A DNA stretch of 64,000 nt from Peptococcaceae bacterium UBA5752. Its GTDB lineage: Bacteria > Bacillota > Dehalobacteriia > UBA4068. The DNA is taken from contig DIFI01000006.1 in assembly GCA_002419055.1 (NCBI GenBank), forward strand, positions 104,585 through 168,584, in the 5' to 3' direction. Every line of letters begins with the position of its first letter. The stretch's first letter is position 1. This document shows positions 23,392 to 32,367 of the stretch, in pieces. Position numbers and translations under genes: made by a program. The notes beneath the pieces were generated by a model that worked only from the letters and a program-made list of their open reading frames with translations, did no database searches and had not been told where the DNA came from.

Positions 23392-24006
23392 ATGCAGGAT
23401 AAAAGAATCAAACTTATTATCGCGGCTTCAGCGGCATATATTGCCCTGACTTTGTTTTCCAATATCGGATCTTTGCGGATATTGGCATTCGGCGTGTTAT
23501 CATTAGACGGCGGTACGTTGCTCTATCCTTTTTCTTTTACCTGCCGTGACCTGTTGCATAAAAAAGCCGGTGCGTCAATTACCCGCTATGTAATTGTTTT
23601 ATCCGCTATTATTAATCTGCTGATGTTTATTTTCATAATGATTGTAGCATTATTACCGGCCGATCCGGCTGTCGGGCCGCAAACTGGCTACGGCCAGGTG
23701 CTGCTACCGGGAATCAGACTGGTGATCGGCTCGATCGTCGCCATGACCATCAGCGAGCTGGTCGATACCGAAATATACTCGTTGGTACGCAAACGTTTTG
23801 GCGCCAGCCATCAATGGCTGCGTGTTTTCTATTCTAACTTGATTTCGGTGCCGGTCGATACAACGATATTCCTGCTGATCGCCTTCGGCGGCATAATCTC
23901 TTCTACGGTTATGCTGAAGCTGTTTGTGGCTAATCTTCTGATCAAATATGTAGTAACTATTATATCGCTCGGCAGCATCTATTTGGTTAAAGACGATCAA
24001 GTCTAA
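23392..24006 (+). CDS. VUT family queuosine precursor transporter (YhhQ-like)
   Basis: The 204-residue membrane protein has about six hydrophobic segments and the family motifs FSFTCRDLLHKKAG after the second segment and SNLISVPVDTTIF near residue 145. VUT/DUF165 proteins import queuosine precursors such as preQ0 or preQ1 used in tRNA modification. The ATG at 23392 directly follows an in-frame TTG at 23389; GAAGG lies 8-11 bases ahead, so either could serve. No preQ1 riboswitch-like element is visible in the leader, and no queuosine biosynthesis gene is adjacent. Confidence 0.82.
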   Translation: MQDKRIKLIIAASAAYIALTLFSNIGSLRILAFGVLSLDGGTLLYPFSFTCRDLLHKKAGASITRYVIVLSAIINLLMFIFIMIVALLPADPAVGPQTGYGQVLLPGIRLVIGSIVAMTISELVDTEIYSLVRKRFGASHQWLRVFYSNLISVPVDTTIFLLIAFGGIISSTVMLKLFVANLLIKYVVTIISLGSIYLVKDDQV

Positions 24007-24022
24007 TTATAAGGTGAATCCA

Positions 24023-24556
24023 ATGCGACTGTTTATCGCCATCAATTTCAGCCGGCAAAACAAAGATGTCTTCGCAGACATCCAACAAAGCTTGCGGCCG
24101 CATGCCATCAGCGCCAACTGGGTCAGCCGCGATAATTTGCATCTGACATTAAGCTTCCTCGGCGAAAAGTATGCGCAAAATTCAGCCATGGCCGCTCTTG
24201 ACATGGTCAACTTCCCTTGCTTTGACTTTGCCAGCTCCCATTTGGGATTTTTCCGTCGCGACGATGGCGATATTTTTTGGCTGGGTATAAAAAACGACCG
24301 CGAGCTTGCCCAATTGGAACGAACGCTTTTCATCTGCCTCGGCAAATGCGGCATCGAATTGCCCCACCGTGATTTCCGCCCGCACTTGACGATCGCCCGT
24401 AGGGTTATCATGCAGCCGGATTTTGATCTAAAAAAGTTTAATGCTACTATCCCCGAGATTAGGCAGCAAGCCGATAAAATTAGCTTAATGAATTCGCAGA
24501 GACTTGACGGTGAACTGGTTTATACAGAAGTATATTCCCGCCGGTTAGAGCAATAA
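24023..24556 (+). CDS. thpR: RNA 2',3'-cyclic phosphodiesterase (2H family)
   Basis: The 177-residue protein carries the two catalytic HxT motifs of the 2H phosphoesterase fold, HLTLSFLG near residue 40 and RPHLTIAR near residue 122. ThpR opens 2',3'-cyclic phosphates on RNA and can ligate tRNA half molecules in vitro. The ATG at 24023 is chosen because AAGGTG lies six bases ahead; an in-frame GTG at 24014 overlaps that site. It begins 16 bases after the transporter gene and is probably co-transcribed with it. Confidence 0.92.
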   Translation: MRLFIAINFSRQNKDVFADIQQSLRPHAISANWVSRDNLHLTLSFLGEKYAQNSAMAALDMVNFPCFDFASSHLGFFRRDDGDIFWLGIKNDRELAQLERTLFICLGKCGIELPHRDFRPHLTIARRVIMQPDFDLKKFNATIPEIRQQADKISLMNSQRLDGELVYTEVYSRRLEQ

Positions 24557-24718
24557 GGTTAAATAATGTAAAATTCCGATATACTGATTGGGTGCTGATA
24601 AAAAGGTTTTATATTATATGATCAGCTGTCCTTTATATTGTACATATATAATGGTATGATATGGCTACAAAGATATTAATGCCAGAGTAGAAAACAATTG
24701 AAAGGGGCGGTTATTCAT

Positions 24719-24940
24719 ATGTCAGGTGGATTTGGGGGTAGCGGTTATGGCAGCGGCGGGTTTAACCCAAACGGCTCCGTCAGAAGCAATGTAAATAGCT
24801 ATTATACTTATAAGCAAACCGGCGGCGGTAGCGGTAGGAATGGAGGAGGCAGCGGCGGCGGTGGCAACAGTGGATGCATTACAATTATTGTCGTTATGGT
24901 TGCTATCGTATGGACCATATCCAAATTTATAGGTATATAA
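24719..24940 (+). CDS. small glycine-rich single-span membrane protein
   Basis: The 73-residue product starts with a Gly/Ser-rich stretch (MSGGFGGSGYGSGGF), a short polar part with SYYTYKQT, another Gly-rich run, and one C-terminal membrane segment (CITIIVVMVAIVWTISKFIGI, about residues 53-73). AAAGGGG lies upstream of the ATG at 24719, and an in-frame TTG at 24698 is less likely. A strong terminator follows, so it is a single-gene unit. I do not recognise a family. The composition resembles small surface or spore-coat-associated proteins, which is only a compositional likeness. Confidence 0.6.
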   Translation: MSGGFGGSGYGSGGFNPNGSVRSNVNSYYTYKQTGGGSGRNGGGSGGGGNSGCITIIVVMVAIVWTISKFIGI

Positions 24941-24957
24941 TTTAGAAAACTATCAAT

Positions 24958-24987
24958 AAAAGAGGATGCGATTGCATCCTCTTTTTT
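24958..24987. terminator. bidirectional terminator between convergent genes
   Basis: The arms AAAAGAGGATGC and GCATCCTCTTTT with loop GATT are flanked by A- and T-runs. It overlaps the stop codon of the DUF1287 gene on the minus strand and serves the small membrane protein gene on the plus strand. Confidence 0.9.
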
Positions 24988-25726
24988 AGTATTGCCATCT
25001 GTAATGGCCGACTATCCTGTCATCGGCTGCCCACTGCTCCAGACAATTCTCTTCGCTGGGAAAAGGGCCACCGTTATGAATCACGTACGGCACCCCATTG
25101 ATATTGCGCATATTGGATAATATGGCAATATGCCAATTACTGCCTTTTTTAGTGATCACAATATCACCGCGCTGCCATAAATAAAGATTGTCAGCATCTC
25201 GCGGTAATAATTCCAGCGTCAGCGTTTGGGCATGGCGGGAAAAGAAGACATTGAGATCGTTAACCCGGCGAAAATCAATATTGGGATCGGGCTTATCATC
25301 AGTTAGCGGATAGAGCTCGGAGTTGGCGGCAATATCATCATCCACCATCGGCTTTAAATCATAGCCGGCGTTTTTAAAAGCTCGCCAAACCACATCGCTG
25401 CAGACACCCTCATCATCCGGCGGATAACCCCCGATATAATAATTGCTGCGATAAGCCGTACGATTGGTCACCTCAAGGCGCGCGCCGCATACAATATCGC
25501 TGGCATCATCAATATCATCACCGTCCGTGTCGTTGGCTACAACTAAATCCGTAACATCAACAGAAGCGGCAAAGGGATGCGTCAGCCGTTCGCCGAGCCT
25601 GCTCAATAAAACCGGAGCAAACAATATTTGCACAATAATCAGCGCGACAATAATCAATATTACCGCTATCATCAATACAGTTCGCAGTCGTAATTTTCTT
25701 TTGGGATGCTTTTTAATTTTCTTCAT
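24986..25726 (-). CDS. DUF1287 family protein, membrane-anchored
   Basis: The 246-residue protein has a highly basic N-terminus (KKIKKHPKRKLRLR), one membrane segment (about 16-37) and an extracytoplasmic DUF1287 domain. Family landmarks are ARLEVTNRTAYRSNYYIGGY, GVCSDVVWRAFKNAGYDL with a candidate catalytic cysteine, WQRGDIVI and HIAILSN with a histidine. The Cys/His pattern resembles the NlpC/P60 fold, so a cell-wall amidase or peptidase role is possible but untested. The segment TDGDDIDDASD is an acidic, possibly calcium-binding linker. It is divergent from the GIY-YIG gene by 54 bases. Confidence 0.8.
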   Translation of the reverse strand: MKKIKKHPKRKLRLRTVLMIAVILIIVALIIVQILFAPVLLSRLGERLTHPFAASVDVTDLVVANDTDGDDIDDASDIVCGARLEVTNRTAYRSNYYIGGYPPDDEGVCSDVVWRAFKNAGYDLKPMVDDDIAANSELYPLTDDKPDPNIDFRRVNDLNVFFSRHAQTLTLELLPRDADNLYLWQRGDIVITKKGSNWHIAILSNMRNINGVPYVIHNGGPFPSEENCLEQWAADDRIVGHYRWQY

Positions 25727-25780
25727 GATATTATAGATAATATGCTTGGTTAATATGTTTCATACAAAAGGAGAAATTGA

Positions 25781-26041
25781 ATGGCTTATGCGTATATGCT
25801 CCGCTGCAGCGACGGCAGCCTTTACAGCGGTTATACCGTAGATTTACAAAAACGCCTGCAATTGCATAACAGCGGTCGCGGCGCCAAATATACCCGCAGC
25901 CGCCTGCCTGTTACTTTAGTTTACTTTCAAGAATTCTCCAGCATCCACGAAGCCCTGCAACGGGAAGCAGCACTCAAACGCTTATCAAGACAAGAAAAAT
26001 TGCAATTGATCGCCGCGCAAAACAACAAGCCGGAGGACTAA
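25781..26041 (+). CDS. GIY-YIG domain protein (YazA/YhbQ, UPF0213 family)
   Basis: The 86 residues are a single GIY-YIG nuclease-like domain: AYMLRCSDGSLYSGYT contains the two spaced motifs in the form YMLRC and YSGYT, followed by the conserved arginine in QKRLQLHNSGRGAKYTRSR and the glutamate in EALQREAALKRL. Members of this small subfamily are probably DNA-acting, but the role is unclear. AAAGGAG precedes the ATG. The stop codon lies inside the loop of a terminator-like hairpin. Confidence 0.88.
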   Translation: MAYAYMLRCSDGSLYSGYTVDLQKRLQLHNSGRGAKYTRSRLPVTLVYFQEFSSIHEALQREAALKRLSRQEKLQLIAAQNNKPED

Positions 26042-26053
26042 TGCCTCCGGCTT
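26027..26053. terminator. terminator-like hairpin shared by convergent genes
   Basis: The arms AAGCCGGAGG and CCTCCGGCTT are separated by seven bases that include the stop codon of the GIY-YIG gene. It also lies 14 bases past the stop of ilvE on the other strand. The T-runs are weak. Confidence 0.55.
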
Positions 26054-26066
26054 GATTTATCTTTCT

Positions 26067-27131
26067 TTATTTGATTTCCTGTGTCCAGCCAAATTCATCG
26101 GCAGCTTTGCCCCATTGGATAGACGTTAATTTATCGTAAAGCCGCTGTGAAAGTTTGCCGATGCCGCCGTCGCCGACGGTAAAACGTTCGCCCTTAATTG
26201 CCAGCTCGCCGATCGGCGAAATAACCGCGGCAGTGCCGGTACCAAATGCTTCTTCAAGAGCTCCTGTTCGCGCCGCTTCAGTCAATTCGTCAACAGAGAT
26301 TAACCGCTCGCTTACTGCCAAACCCCATGATTTAAGCAGAGTCAATACCGAATCACGGGTGATGCCCGGCAAGATGCTGCCGGTCAGCTCAGGCGTTACT
26401 ACTTCGCCGTTGATTTTGAACATTACGTTCATAGCGCCAACCTCGTCAATATATTTGCGCTCCACACCGTCGAGCCACAAAACCTGACTGTAACCGAGGT
26501 CATAGGCTTTATACTGGCCGATCAGCGACGCCGCATAATTGCCGCCGCATTTGGTGAAGCCGGTGCCGCCGCGAACGGCGCGAACATATTCGTCCTCGAC
26601 AAATATCTTGACCGGGTTTAAGCCTTCAGGGTAATAGGCGCCAACCGGCGACAAGATAACTATAAATTGATAAGAATCGGATATGCTCACGCCCAGATGT
26701 GGTTCGGTCGCAATAATAAATGGGCGGATATACAGCGACATATCAGGCAGCTGCGGGATCCAGTCTTTGTCGATGGCTACCAGCTGTTTAATGCTTTCGA
26801 CAAAAAATTCTTCCGGTAGAATGGGGATACACAAACGAGTCGAGGAGCTGTTGAGACGACGGGCATTGGCATCGGGACGGAAGAGTAAAATCCGTCCGTC
26901 AGCACTGTAATAAGCTTTGAGGCCTTCAAAAACCTCAACCGCATATTGAAAAACAACAGAGGCGGGGTCAAGCGCCAGCGGCGCATAGGGAATAATACGA
27001 GCATCATGCCAGCCTTTGCCTTCAGCGTAATCCATGATAAACATATGGTCGGTAAATGTCGTACCAAAGCTTAATTTGCCCCACTCGGGCTTCGGCTTTG
27101 GATTTGTTGTCAAAGTCACTGAAATGTTCAT
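26067..27131 (-). CDS. ilvE: branched-chain amino acid aminotransferase
   Basis: This PLP enzyme interconverts Leu, Ile and Val with their 2-keto acids using glutamate. The 354-residue length and sequence fit the long bacterial/eukaryotic-type BCAT: EVFEGLKAY near residue 66, RPDANARRLN, the PLP lysine K194 in GFTKCGGNYAASL, and VGAMNVMF with the conserved glutamate just before. The start has AAAGGAGGAG ahead. It is a single gene divergent from a LysR regulator across an AT-rich 258-bp spacer, so the regulator may control it. No T-box element was seen in the spacer. Confidence 0.95.
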   Translation of the reverse strand: MNISVTLTTNPKPKPEWGKLSFGTTFTDHMFIMDYAEGKGWHDARIIPYAPLALDPASVVFQYAVEVFEGLKAYYSADGRILLFRPDANARRLNSSSTRLCIPILPEEFFVESIKQLVAIDKDWIPQLPDMSLYIRPFIIATEPHLGVSISDSYQFIVILSPVGAYYPEGLNPVKIFVEDEYVRAVRGGTGFTKCGGNYAASLIGQYKAYDLGYSQVLWLDGVERKYIDEVGAMNVMFKINGEVVTPELTGSILPGITRDSVLTLLKSWGLAVSERLISVDELTEAARTGALEEAFGTGTAAVISPIGELAIKGERFTVGDGGIGKLSQRLYDKLTSIQWGKAADEFGWTQEIK

Positions 27132-27389
27132 TTTCTCTCCTCCTTTATGGCAAATGGCTGCTTATAATACGGCCATTACAAAAAGTAATAATACTAATAA
27201 TTAATTATAACTCTCTAATTTCAAATTCACCAGTATTTTTTAACTATTTTATTACAAATTTTTACGAAAAAATTAACCCCAAATTTTTACTGTTTCTTCT
27301 GATTACAAGGACATAAAACGACAAATTAAAGGAATTTGACTTTACGGTAGAGAATTTTGGAAAATTATAAATAGTTTAGAGGGATATTT

Positions 27390-28292
27390 ATGGACTTTAG
27401 GCAACTTGAATCATTCGTAACTATTGCAAAAATGAAGAATTTTTCTCAAGCGGCAGAAAAGCTATTTTTAACCCAGCCAGCCTTGAGCAATCATATCGCC
27501 AAGCTGGAAAACGAGCTCGGCCTAATCCTCTTTGAGCGCAACAATAAAAAAACTGAGCTGACACCACCGGGAAAAGTATTTTTCATTTCCGCTCAGGCCA
27601 TGCTAAACCAAAGAGAAGCGGCTATTCTTGATTTAAATGACTTTCAGGGAAAAATTGAAGGTATGCTGGAGATTGGCACCAGCAGCGTACCCGGACAATA
27701 CTTGCTGCCGGATATCCTCAAACTGTTTAATGCTCAATACCCCTATGTTATCTACAATATCCATTATCTGACTTCTAAAAAAGTGCTTGACAGCATTCTG
27801 TCCGGCGAGATAGATTTTGGCATTGTCGGAGTTAATCCCAGCAATTCTTTATTGACCAGTGAAAAAATAGCCGATGATATGTTGGTGGCTATCGCTCCTA
27901 ACAAGCCGCCATTTGATACCATGGATACTATCGCGGCAGAAGAGTTGCTACAATTCCGTCTGCTGCTTCGGCAGGAAGGTTCCGGCACCCGCCAAGTTTT
28001 TGAAAGTGCCATTAATCAGCACTTTAAAGAAAAAGTTCAGTTAAAGACTGTTGCCTATATCGATAACAACGAGATGATCTATATCTGCGTCAAAAAGGGA
28101 TTGGGCATCTCTGTTGTTTCCAATCTTGCTGTCGCCGATAAAGCTGCTGTCGGCCAGCTAAAAATATTGCCGCTCAAGGATCTGCAAATAAATCGATCGT
28201 TCTATTTTGTTTATCCGAAATCCCGAACCTTGTCACCGTTGGTGAAGCGTTTTAAAGATTTTGTATTCGAAAGCACCATCAAGCATGACTAA
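27390..28292 (+). CDS. LysR family transcriptional regulator (CysB/selenium-associated subgroup-like)
   Basis: The 300-residue protein has an N-terminal winged helix-turn-helix (DFRQLESFVTIAKMKNFSQA, LTQPALSNHIAKLE, FERNNKKTELTPPG) and a substrate-binding domain from about residue 90 (GTSSVPGQYLLPDILKLF; GEIDFGIVG). The GTSSVPGQYLLP stretch resembles the clostridial LysR group linked with selenium metabolism, but the ligand is unknown. GAGGG precedes the ATG. It is divergent from ilvE and upstream of a MATE exporter; a terminator separates it from the latter. Confidence 0.9.
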   Translation: MDFRQLESFVTIAKMKNFSQAAEKLFLTQPALSNHIAKLENELGLILFERNNKKTELTPPGKVFFISAQAMLNQREAAILDLNDFQGKIEGMLEIGTSSVPGQYLLPDILKLFNAQYPYVIYNIHYLTSKKVLDSILSGEIDFGIVGVNPSNSLLTSEKIADDMLVAIAPNKPPFDTMDTIAAEELLQFRLLLRQEGSGTRQVFESAINQHFKEKVQLKTVAYIDNNEMIYICVKKGLGISVVSNLAVADKAAVGQLKILPLKDLQINRSFYFVYPKSRTLSPLVKRFKDFVFESTIKHD

Positions 28293-28308
28293 ATATAATA
28301 GCCTCTTC

Positions 28309-28337
28309 GCAGGACAACAAGTTTGTCCTGCGCTTTT
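28309..28337 (+). terminator. terminator of the LysR gene
   Basis: A 9-bp stem GCAGGACAA / TTGTCCTGC with a five-base loop is followed by GCTTTT. It lies between the LysR and MATE genes. Confidence 0.7.
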
Positions 28338-28351
28338 GGGAGACAGAAACT

Positions 28352-29704
28352 ATGTCATTCAAGGCAACAGATCTCACGCAAGGTAATATTTACAAAACAT
28401 TATTGCATTTCGCTGTTCCTTTTTTTGCAGCCAGCTTTTTGCAGGCACTTTACGGTACGGTTGACATGATAATCGTCGGCTGGTTTACCAATGCGGCAGG
28501 CATTTCCGCCGTTTCTATTGGTAGTCAGGTAATGTACATTATTAACTCACTCATAACCGGCTTAGCTTTGGGAGCAACTGTGCTAATCGCTCAATACCTG
28601 GGAGCAGGCAAAACAAATGCCATCAAAGATACCGTCAGCACAATGTTATTGCTGTTTACTATTTGCGCTGTAATACTTACCGCGGCAATACTGATATTTT
28701 CAGATTTTATAATCTCGCTGCTGAACACACCGCCTCAGGCCGTTGCCGACTGCCGCGATTATATCAGTATCGCTGCTATAGGCATTTTCTTCACTTTGAT
28801 GTATAACGGTATCAGTGCTATCTTCCGCGGATACGGTGATTCTCAAAGTCCGCTGCTGTTTATCGCTATTGCCTGTATCAGCAATATAGTTCTCGACTAT
28901 CTGATGATTGGAATTTTCGGTATGGGTCCGGCTGGTGCGGCTCTGGCTACCATAATCTCGCAAGCTCTCAGTATGATTCTTGCTATTGTATATCTGAAAA
29001 AAATCCCCCAATTGGCAAGTCTATCAATTAACAGCTTCCATTTGCATTATCAGAAACTGCGGCAGCTGATCAAACTGGGTCTGCCGATTTCACTACAAGA
29101 GTCGCTGGTTCATACTTCATTTTTGATCATCACAGTCATTGTCAACAGCTATGGAGTTGATGCTTCGGCGGCGGTTGGTATCTCCAACAAATTTAACGGT
29201 TTTGCCATGCTGCCGGCGATTGCTTTCTACGGCGCTGTAGCAGCCATGGTGGCGCAGAATATGGGTGCAGGTAATCACCGGCGAGCTACGCAAACGCTGA
29301 AAGTCGGCATCATCTGCTCAGTTATCGGTTCATTGTTTTTCTTCTTTTGGGTACAGTTTTGGCCTGAATCGGTACTGCGAATTTTCAACAGCAGTCCCAC
29401 TGTAATTGCCGCCGGCACACAATATATGCGCTCATTCAGCTGGGAATTTATTATGGTAGGCTTCATTTTTAGTCTGGAAGGATTTATGACCGGCTGCGGC
29501 AAAACAACTTTTTGCATGTTTAACGAAATATTATCAAGTATCATTTTCCGCATTCCGCTAGCCTTCATTCTTTCTTCTGCATTGGGACTGTTTGGCATAG
29601 GCTTGGCAGCACCGATCGCTTCACTGGCAACTATAGCAATCGCCTTTACTTATGTACGCAGTGGCCGCTGGCGGAAAAATACAGTAATCAACCAAACATT
29701 ATAA
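28352..29704 (+). CDS. MATE family multidrug efflux transporter
   Basis: The 450-residue membrane protein shows the twelve-helix MATE layout in two related halves: TLLHFAVPFFAASFLQALYGTVD and GWFTNAAGISAVSIGSQV in the first, LIKLGLPISLQESLVHTS and ASAAVGISNKF in the second. MATE proteins export cationic drugs or metabolites by sodium or proton exchange. GGGAGA precedes the start. The aldo/keto reductase gene follows after 25 bases, so the two may be co-transcribed. Substrate unknown. Confidence 0.92.
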   Translation: MSFKATDLTQGNIYKTLLHFAVPFFAASFLQALYGTVDMIIVGWFTNAAGISAVSIGSQVMYIINSLITGLALGATVLIAQYLGAGKTNAIKDTVSTMLLLFTICAVILTAAILIFSDFIISLLNTPPQAVADCRDYISIAAIGIFFTLMYNGISAIFRGYGDSQSPLLFIAIACISNIVLDYLMIGIFGMGPAGAALATIISQALSMILAIVYLKKIPQLASLSINSFHLHYQKLRQLIKLGLPISLQESLVHTSFLIITVIVNSYGVDASAAVGISNKFNGFAMLPAIAFYGAVAAMVAQNMGAGNHRRATQTLKVGIICSVIGSLFFFFWVQFWPESVLRIFNSSPTVIAAGTQYMRSFSWEFIMVGFIFSLEGFMTGCGKTTFCMFNEILSSIIFRIPLAFILSSALGLFGIGLAAPIASLATIAIAFTYVRSGRWRKNTVINQTL

Positions 29705-29729
29705 TAATTGATAAAAGGAGTTTTCACCT

Positions 29730-30743
29730 ATGACCGATCTGATCCTTGGACGCACCAATTTGAAAGTAAATAAAAACGGCTTTGGTGCTCTGCCAATCCA
29801 ACGTATTTCAGAAAGAGAAGCCGTCTACCTGCTAAAAAAGGCGTGTGATAACGGTATCAATTTTTATGACACAGCCCGCATTTATAGCGATAGCGAGCAT
29901 AAAATTGGCGTTGCTTTTAGTGATTGCCGCGATAAAGTGATCATCTCCTCCAAAACCTTTTCCACCACGCCAGACGGGTTTTGGCAGGATTTAGATACCA
30001 GCCTCAAGATGCTTAAAACCGATTATATCGATATCTATAAATTCCAAACGCCGGCTTTTTGCCCCCTGCCCGATGACGGCAAAGGCCTGTATGAAGCAAT
30101 GTTGGAAGCCAAAGAACAGGGGAAAATCCGTTTCATCGGTATGTCCAACCACCGGCTGCCGGTGGCGCTGGAGGCGGTTTTATCCGGGTATTATGACGTA
30201 ATTCAATTCCCGTTCAGCTATTTGGCTGATGCCAAAGATGAGGCCTTAGTTCGGCTTTGCCAGCAAAATAATATCGGCTTCGTCTGCATGAAGGCGCTTT
30301 CCGGCGGTTTGATCGACCGCGCCGATGCTGCCTACGCTTATCTAAACCAATTTGACAATGTGCTACCGATCTGGGGCATCCAAAGAGAAATTGAATTAGA
30401 TGAGTTTATTAGTTTTAACGAAAATCCTCCACAAATGACTAAGGAAATTAAGAAAGTAATAGCACAAGACCGCGAGCAGTTGGTCGGCGATTTCTGCCGC
30501 GGCTGCGGTTACTGTATGCCCTGCCCTGCAGGAATTGAGATCAACAACTCCGCTCGCATGTCGCTGTTGCTGCGGCGAGCGCCGGCAGCCTTTTATCTCT
30601 CCGAAGACTGGCAAAAGAAGATGGCACGAATCAATGATTGTACCAACTGCGGCCACTGTACCGGCCACTGTCCTTACGGCCTCGATACGCCGTCACTGCT
30701 CAAAAAAAATCTGGAAGATTACCAGACTTTTCTCAAACGATAA
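29730..30743 (+). CDS. aldo/keto reductase with C-terminal ferredoxin-like domain
   Basis: The 337-residue protein begins with the AKR barrel (residues about 1-235): LGRTNLKVNKNGFGALPIQR, NFYDTARIYSDSE with the catalytic Asp and Tyr, and IISSKTF with the lysine. A C-terminal segment carries two cysteine clusters, CRGCGYCMPCPAG near 253-265 and CTNCGHCTGHCP near 306-317, enough for two 4Fe-4S clusters. Such fused AKRs are common in anaerobes and probably couple carbonyl reduction to a ferredoxin-type electron carrier; the substrate is unknown. AAAAGGAG precedes the start. A GC-rich terminator follows. Confidence 0.9.
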   Translation: MTDLILGRTNLKVNKNGFGALPIQRISEREAVYLLKKACDNGINFYDTARIYSDSEHKIGVAFSDCRDKVIISSKTFSTTPDGFWQDLDTSLKMLKTDYIDIYKFQTPAFCPLPDDGKGLYEAMLEAKEQGKIRFIGMSNHRLPVALEAVLSGYYDVIQFPFSYLADAKDEALVRLCQQNNIGFVCMKALSGGLIDRADAAYAYLNQFDNVLPIWGIQREIELDEFISFNENPPQMTKEIKKVIAQDREQLVGDFCRGCGYCMPCPAGIEINNSARMSLLLRRAPAAFYLSEDWQKKMARINDCTNCGHCTGHCPYGLDTPSLLKKNLEDYQTFLKR

Positions 30744-30750
30744 ATATTGG

Positions 30751-30777
30751 GCGCCGCTAATAGCGGCGCTCTTTTTA
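30751..30777 (+). terminator. terminator after the aldo/keto reductase gene
   Basis: The arms GCGCCGCTA and TAGCGGCGC with a one-base centre are followed by CTTTTT on the plus strand. Confidence 0.9.
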
Positions 30778-30825
30778 ATATATTAGATAGATTTTTATGC
30801 AAATCTGCCGTCCTAATGGTTTTTG

Positions 30826-31188
30826 TTACTCGCGGCTTAATTTCTCGAGAGCTTCATCGACTGTTGACACAAAGTAAAAATCTTTGCCATTATTACTTTC
30901 ATATATGAAATCTTTCAACGGTTTACTTGTGTAGCCTGAATAATCACCTACAATAGCAAGCTTCACATGATAGTTTGCGAACTTTTGTAATATCTCTCCT
31001 GCAAGACAAGTACTTAATTTGAAAAATTCTTCAGCAACAGCGGTTTTATTTATAATAATTCGATTGCACCCCGCTTCATAATTGACTGTTGCCATTAAGT
31101 CCAAAGCAGATTGAACATTAGTAATAATAAGATCATCGCTATGTACCTGGGCAATATTATTATTTCTTCCCTTAATTATAATGTCCAT
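30826..31188 (-). CDS. DUF4180 domain protein
   Basis: The 120 residues form one small alpha/beta domain of the DUF4180 type: NVQSALDLMATVNYEAG near residue 25, RIIINKTAVAEEFFKLST, and KLAIVGDYSGYTSKPLKDFI with FVSTVDEALEKL at the end. The alternation of strands and helices recalls STAS-like domains. There is no membrane segment. It starts 24 bases downstream of a radical SAM gene on the same strand and is probably co-expressed with it. Function is not known. Confidence 0.8.
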   Translation of the reverse strand: MDIIIKGRNNNIAQVHSDDLIITNVQSALDLMATVNYEAGCNRIIINKTAVAEEFFKLSTCLAGEILQKFANYHVKLAIVGDYSGYTSKPLKDFIYESNNGKDFYFVSTVDEALEKLSRE

Positions 31189-31212
31189 TTTATTTACCCC
31201 TAATAACTAAAC

Positions 31213-32286
31213 TTATTTGAGAATAGACTTTACCCATTCGCGTTTTTCCCACAGCGCGCACCCACCTTTGGTTTCAGTCAGCTGGGTATGGTTTTGACGA
31301 ATTTTGCTTAACAAATCGGACTGCAGGGCCTCTTTTAAGGACAAATTCTTGATGTTTGAATCGGAATAAGGAGCGAAAGGACATGGCTCTAGGTCACCTT
31401 CGGCACTGACATGGATGAAACCCCGACCTGCCGAAAGACAACCGTCAAAGACCTCCTCATCGCCCGGAAAGCTGATAAACAAACCCGCATACTTAGCTTT
31501 GAAGGACTCCAATATTACAGCAAGCGAGGTTCTTTGTTCATCCGTTATTACATTATCCTCCGTTGCTTCCATTATCGGAATATATTCCACAAAGAAAAAC
31601 AGTTGGCAGCCTGACGCCATAAGCTTGTTTATAAACATCTCATCAGTTAACGTTGCAAAATTTGTTTTTGTTACAGTAAATGAAAGGCCGAACAAAACAC
31701 CGGATTGTTTAATTTTTTCTAAAGTACCCTGCAGTAGGTCATAAACACCGGCGCCCCTTCTGCTGTCCGTATCAGTTTCGTATCCCTCTATACTGATGAC
31801 AGGAATAACATTTTTCTGATTTTTAAGTCGGGCGATAATTTCGTCCGTAATAAGTAAACCATTGGTGAAAAGGGGGAAAATTACTTCAGGGAAGTCATTT
31901 GTAATATCTAAAATGTCCGGCCTCATCAGCGGTTCACCACCGGAAAGAAAAACGAACGAGATTCCTATGTCCTTTGCTTCTTTGACCAATGACCGCAACC
32001 TATCATGACTGATTTCTTTATCAATAGGCCTATGCTGCGCCTTTGAATAACAACCCTTGCAGCGAAGATTGCACCTGTTGGTAATGCTGATAATCATATA
32101 TGGAGGAACCTGCAGCCCCTGATTCCTATATTCCATTCTCTTTTGCGCCGCTTTTTTCTGAAAGAGGATTGTTTGGGCTATAAACTTGGTCATTGACGGA
32201 TTTCTATTAATAACCCGCAAAGCGTTTTTTAACAAAGCCTGGATTGTTTTGTTCAATAGAATATTGTAATCGTTATTTATTTCCAA
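31213..32286 (-). CDS. radical SAM protein with SPASM-like C-terminus
   Basis: The 357-residue protein has the radical SAM cluster motif in TNRCNLRCKGCYS (C-x3-C-x2-C near residue 72), followed by FLSGGEPLMRPDI, the GGEP motif that contacts SAM. The C-terminal part has CLSAGRGFIHVSAEGDLEPCPFAP and a further Cys near the end, resembling a shortened SPASM auxiliary cluster. SPASM enzymes often modify peptides or enzymes, but no precursor peptide is visible here. The start is TTG, with GGGGAG five bases ahead. The downstream DUF4180 gene is its only operon partner; the histidine operon further upstream is separate. Confidence 0.88.
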   Translation of the reverse strand: MEINNDYNILLNKTIQALLKNALRVINRNPSMTKFIAQTILFQKKAAQKRMEYRNQGLQVPPYMIISITNRCNLRCKGCYSKAQHRPIDKEISHDRLRSLVKEAKDIGISFVFLSGGEPLMRPDILDITNDFPEVIFPLFTNGLLITDEIIARLKNQKNVIPVISIEGYETDTDSRRGAGVYDLLQGTLEKIKQSGVLFGLSFTVTKTNFATLTDEMFINKLMASGCQLFFFVEYIPIMEATEDNVITDEQRTSLAVILESFKAKYAGLFISFPGDEEVFDGCLSAGRGFIHVSAEGDLEPCPFAPYSDSNIKNLSLKEALQSDLLSKIRQNHTQLTETKGGCALWEKREWVKSILK

Positions 32287-32367
32287 GAAATCTCCCCGCT
32301 TTATTTTATTTCTGACAATCAGTTAATTATATTAAAAATTCCGCTAAAAATCTGCGGAAAGTTTAAT

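Noticed and set aside
27132..27389. T-box or leader control of ilvE
   Set aside because: The spacer is AT-rich and lacks the T-box core sequence and a terminator/antiterminator pair on the minus strand.
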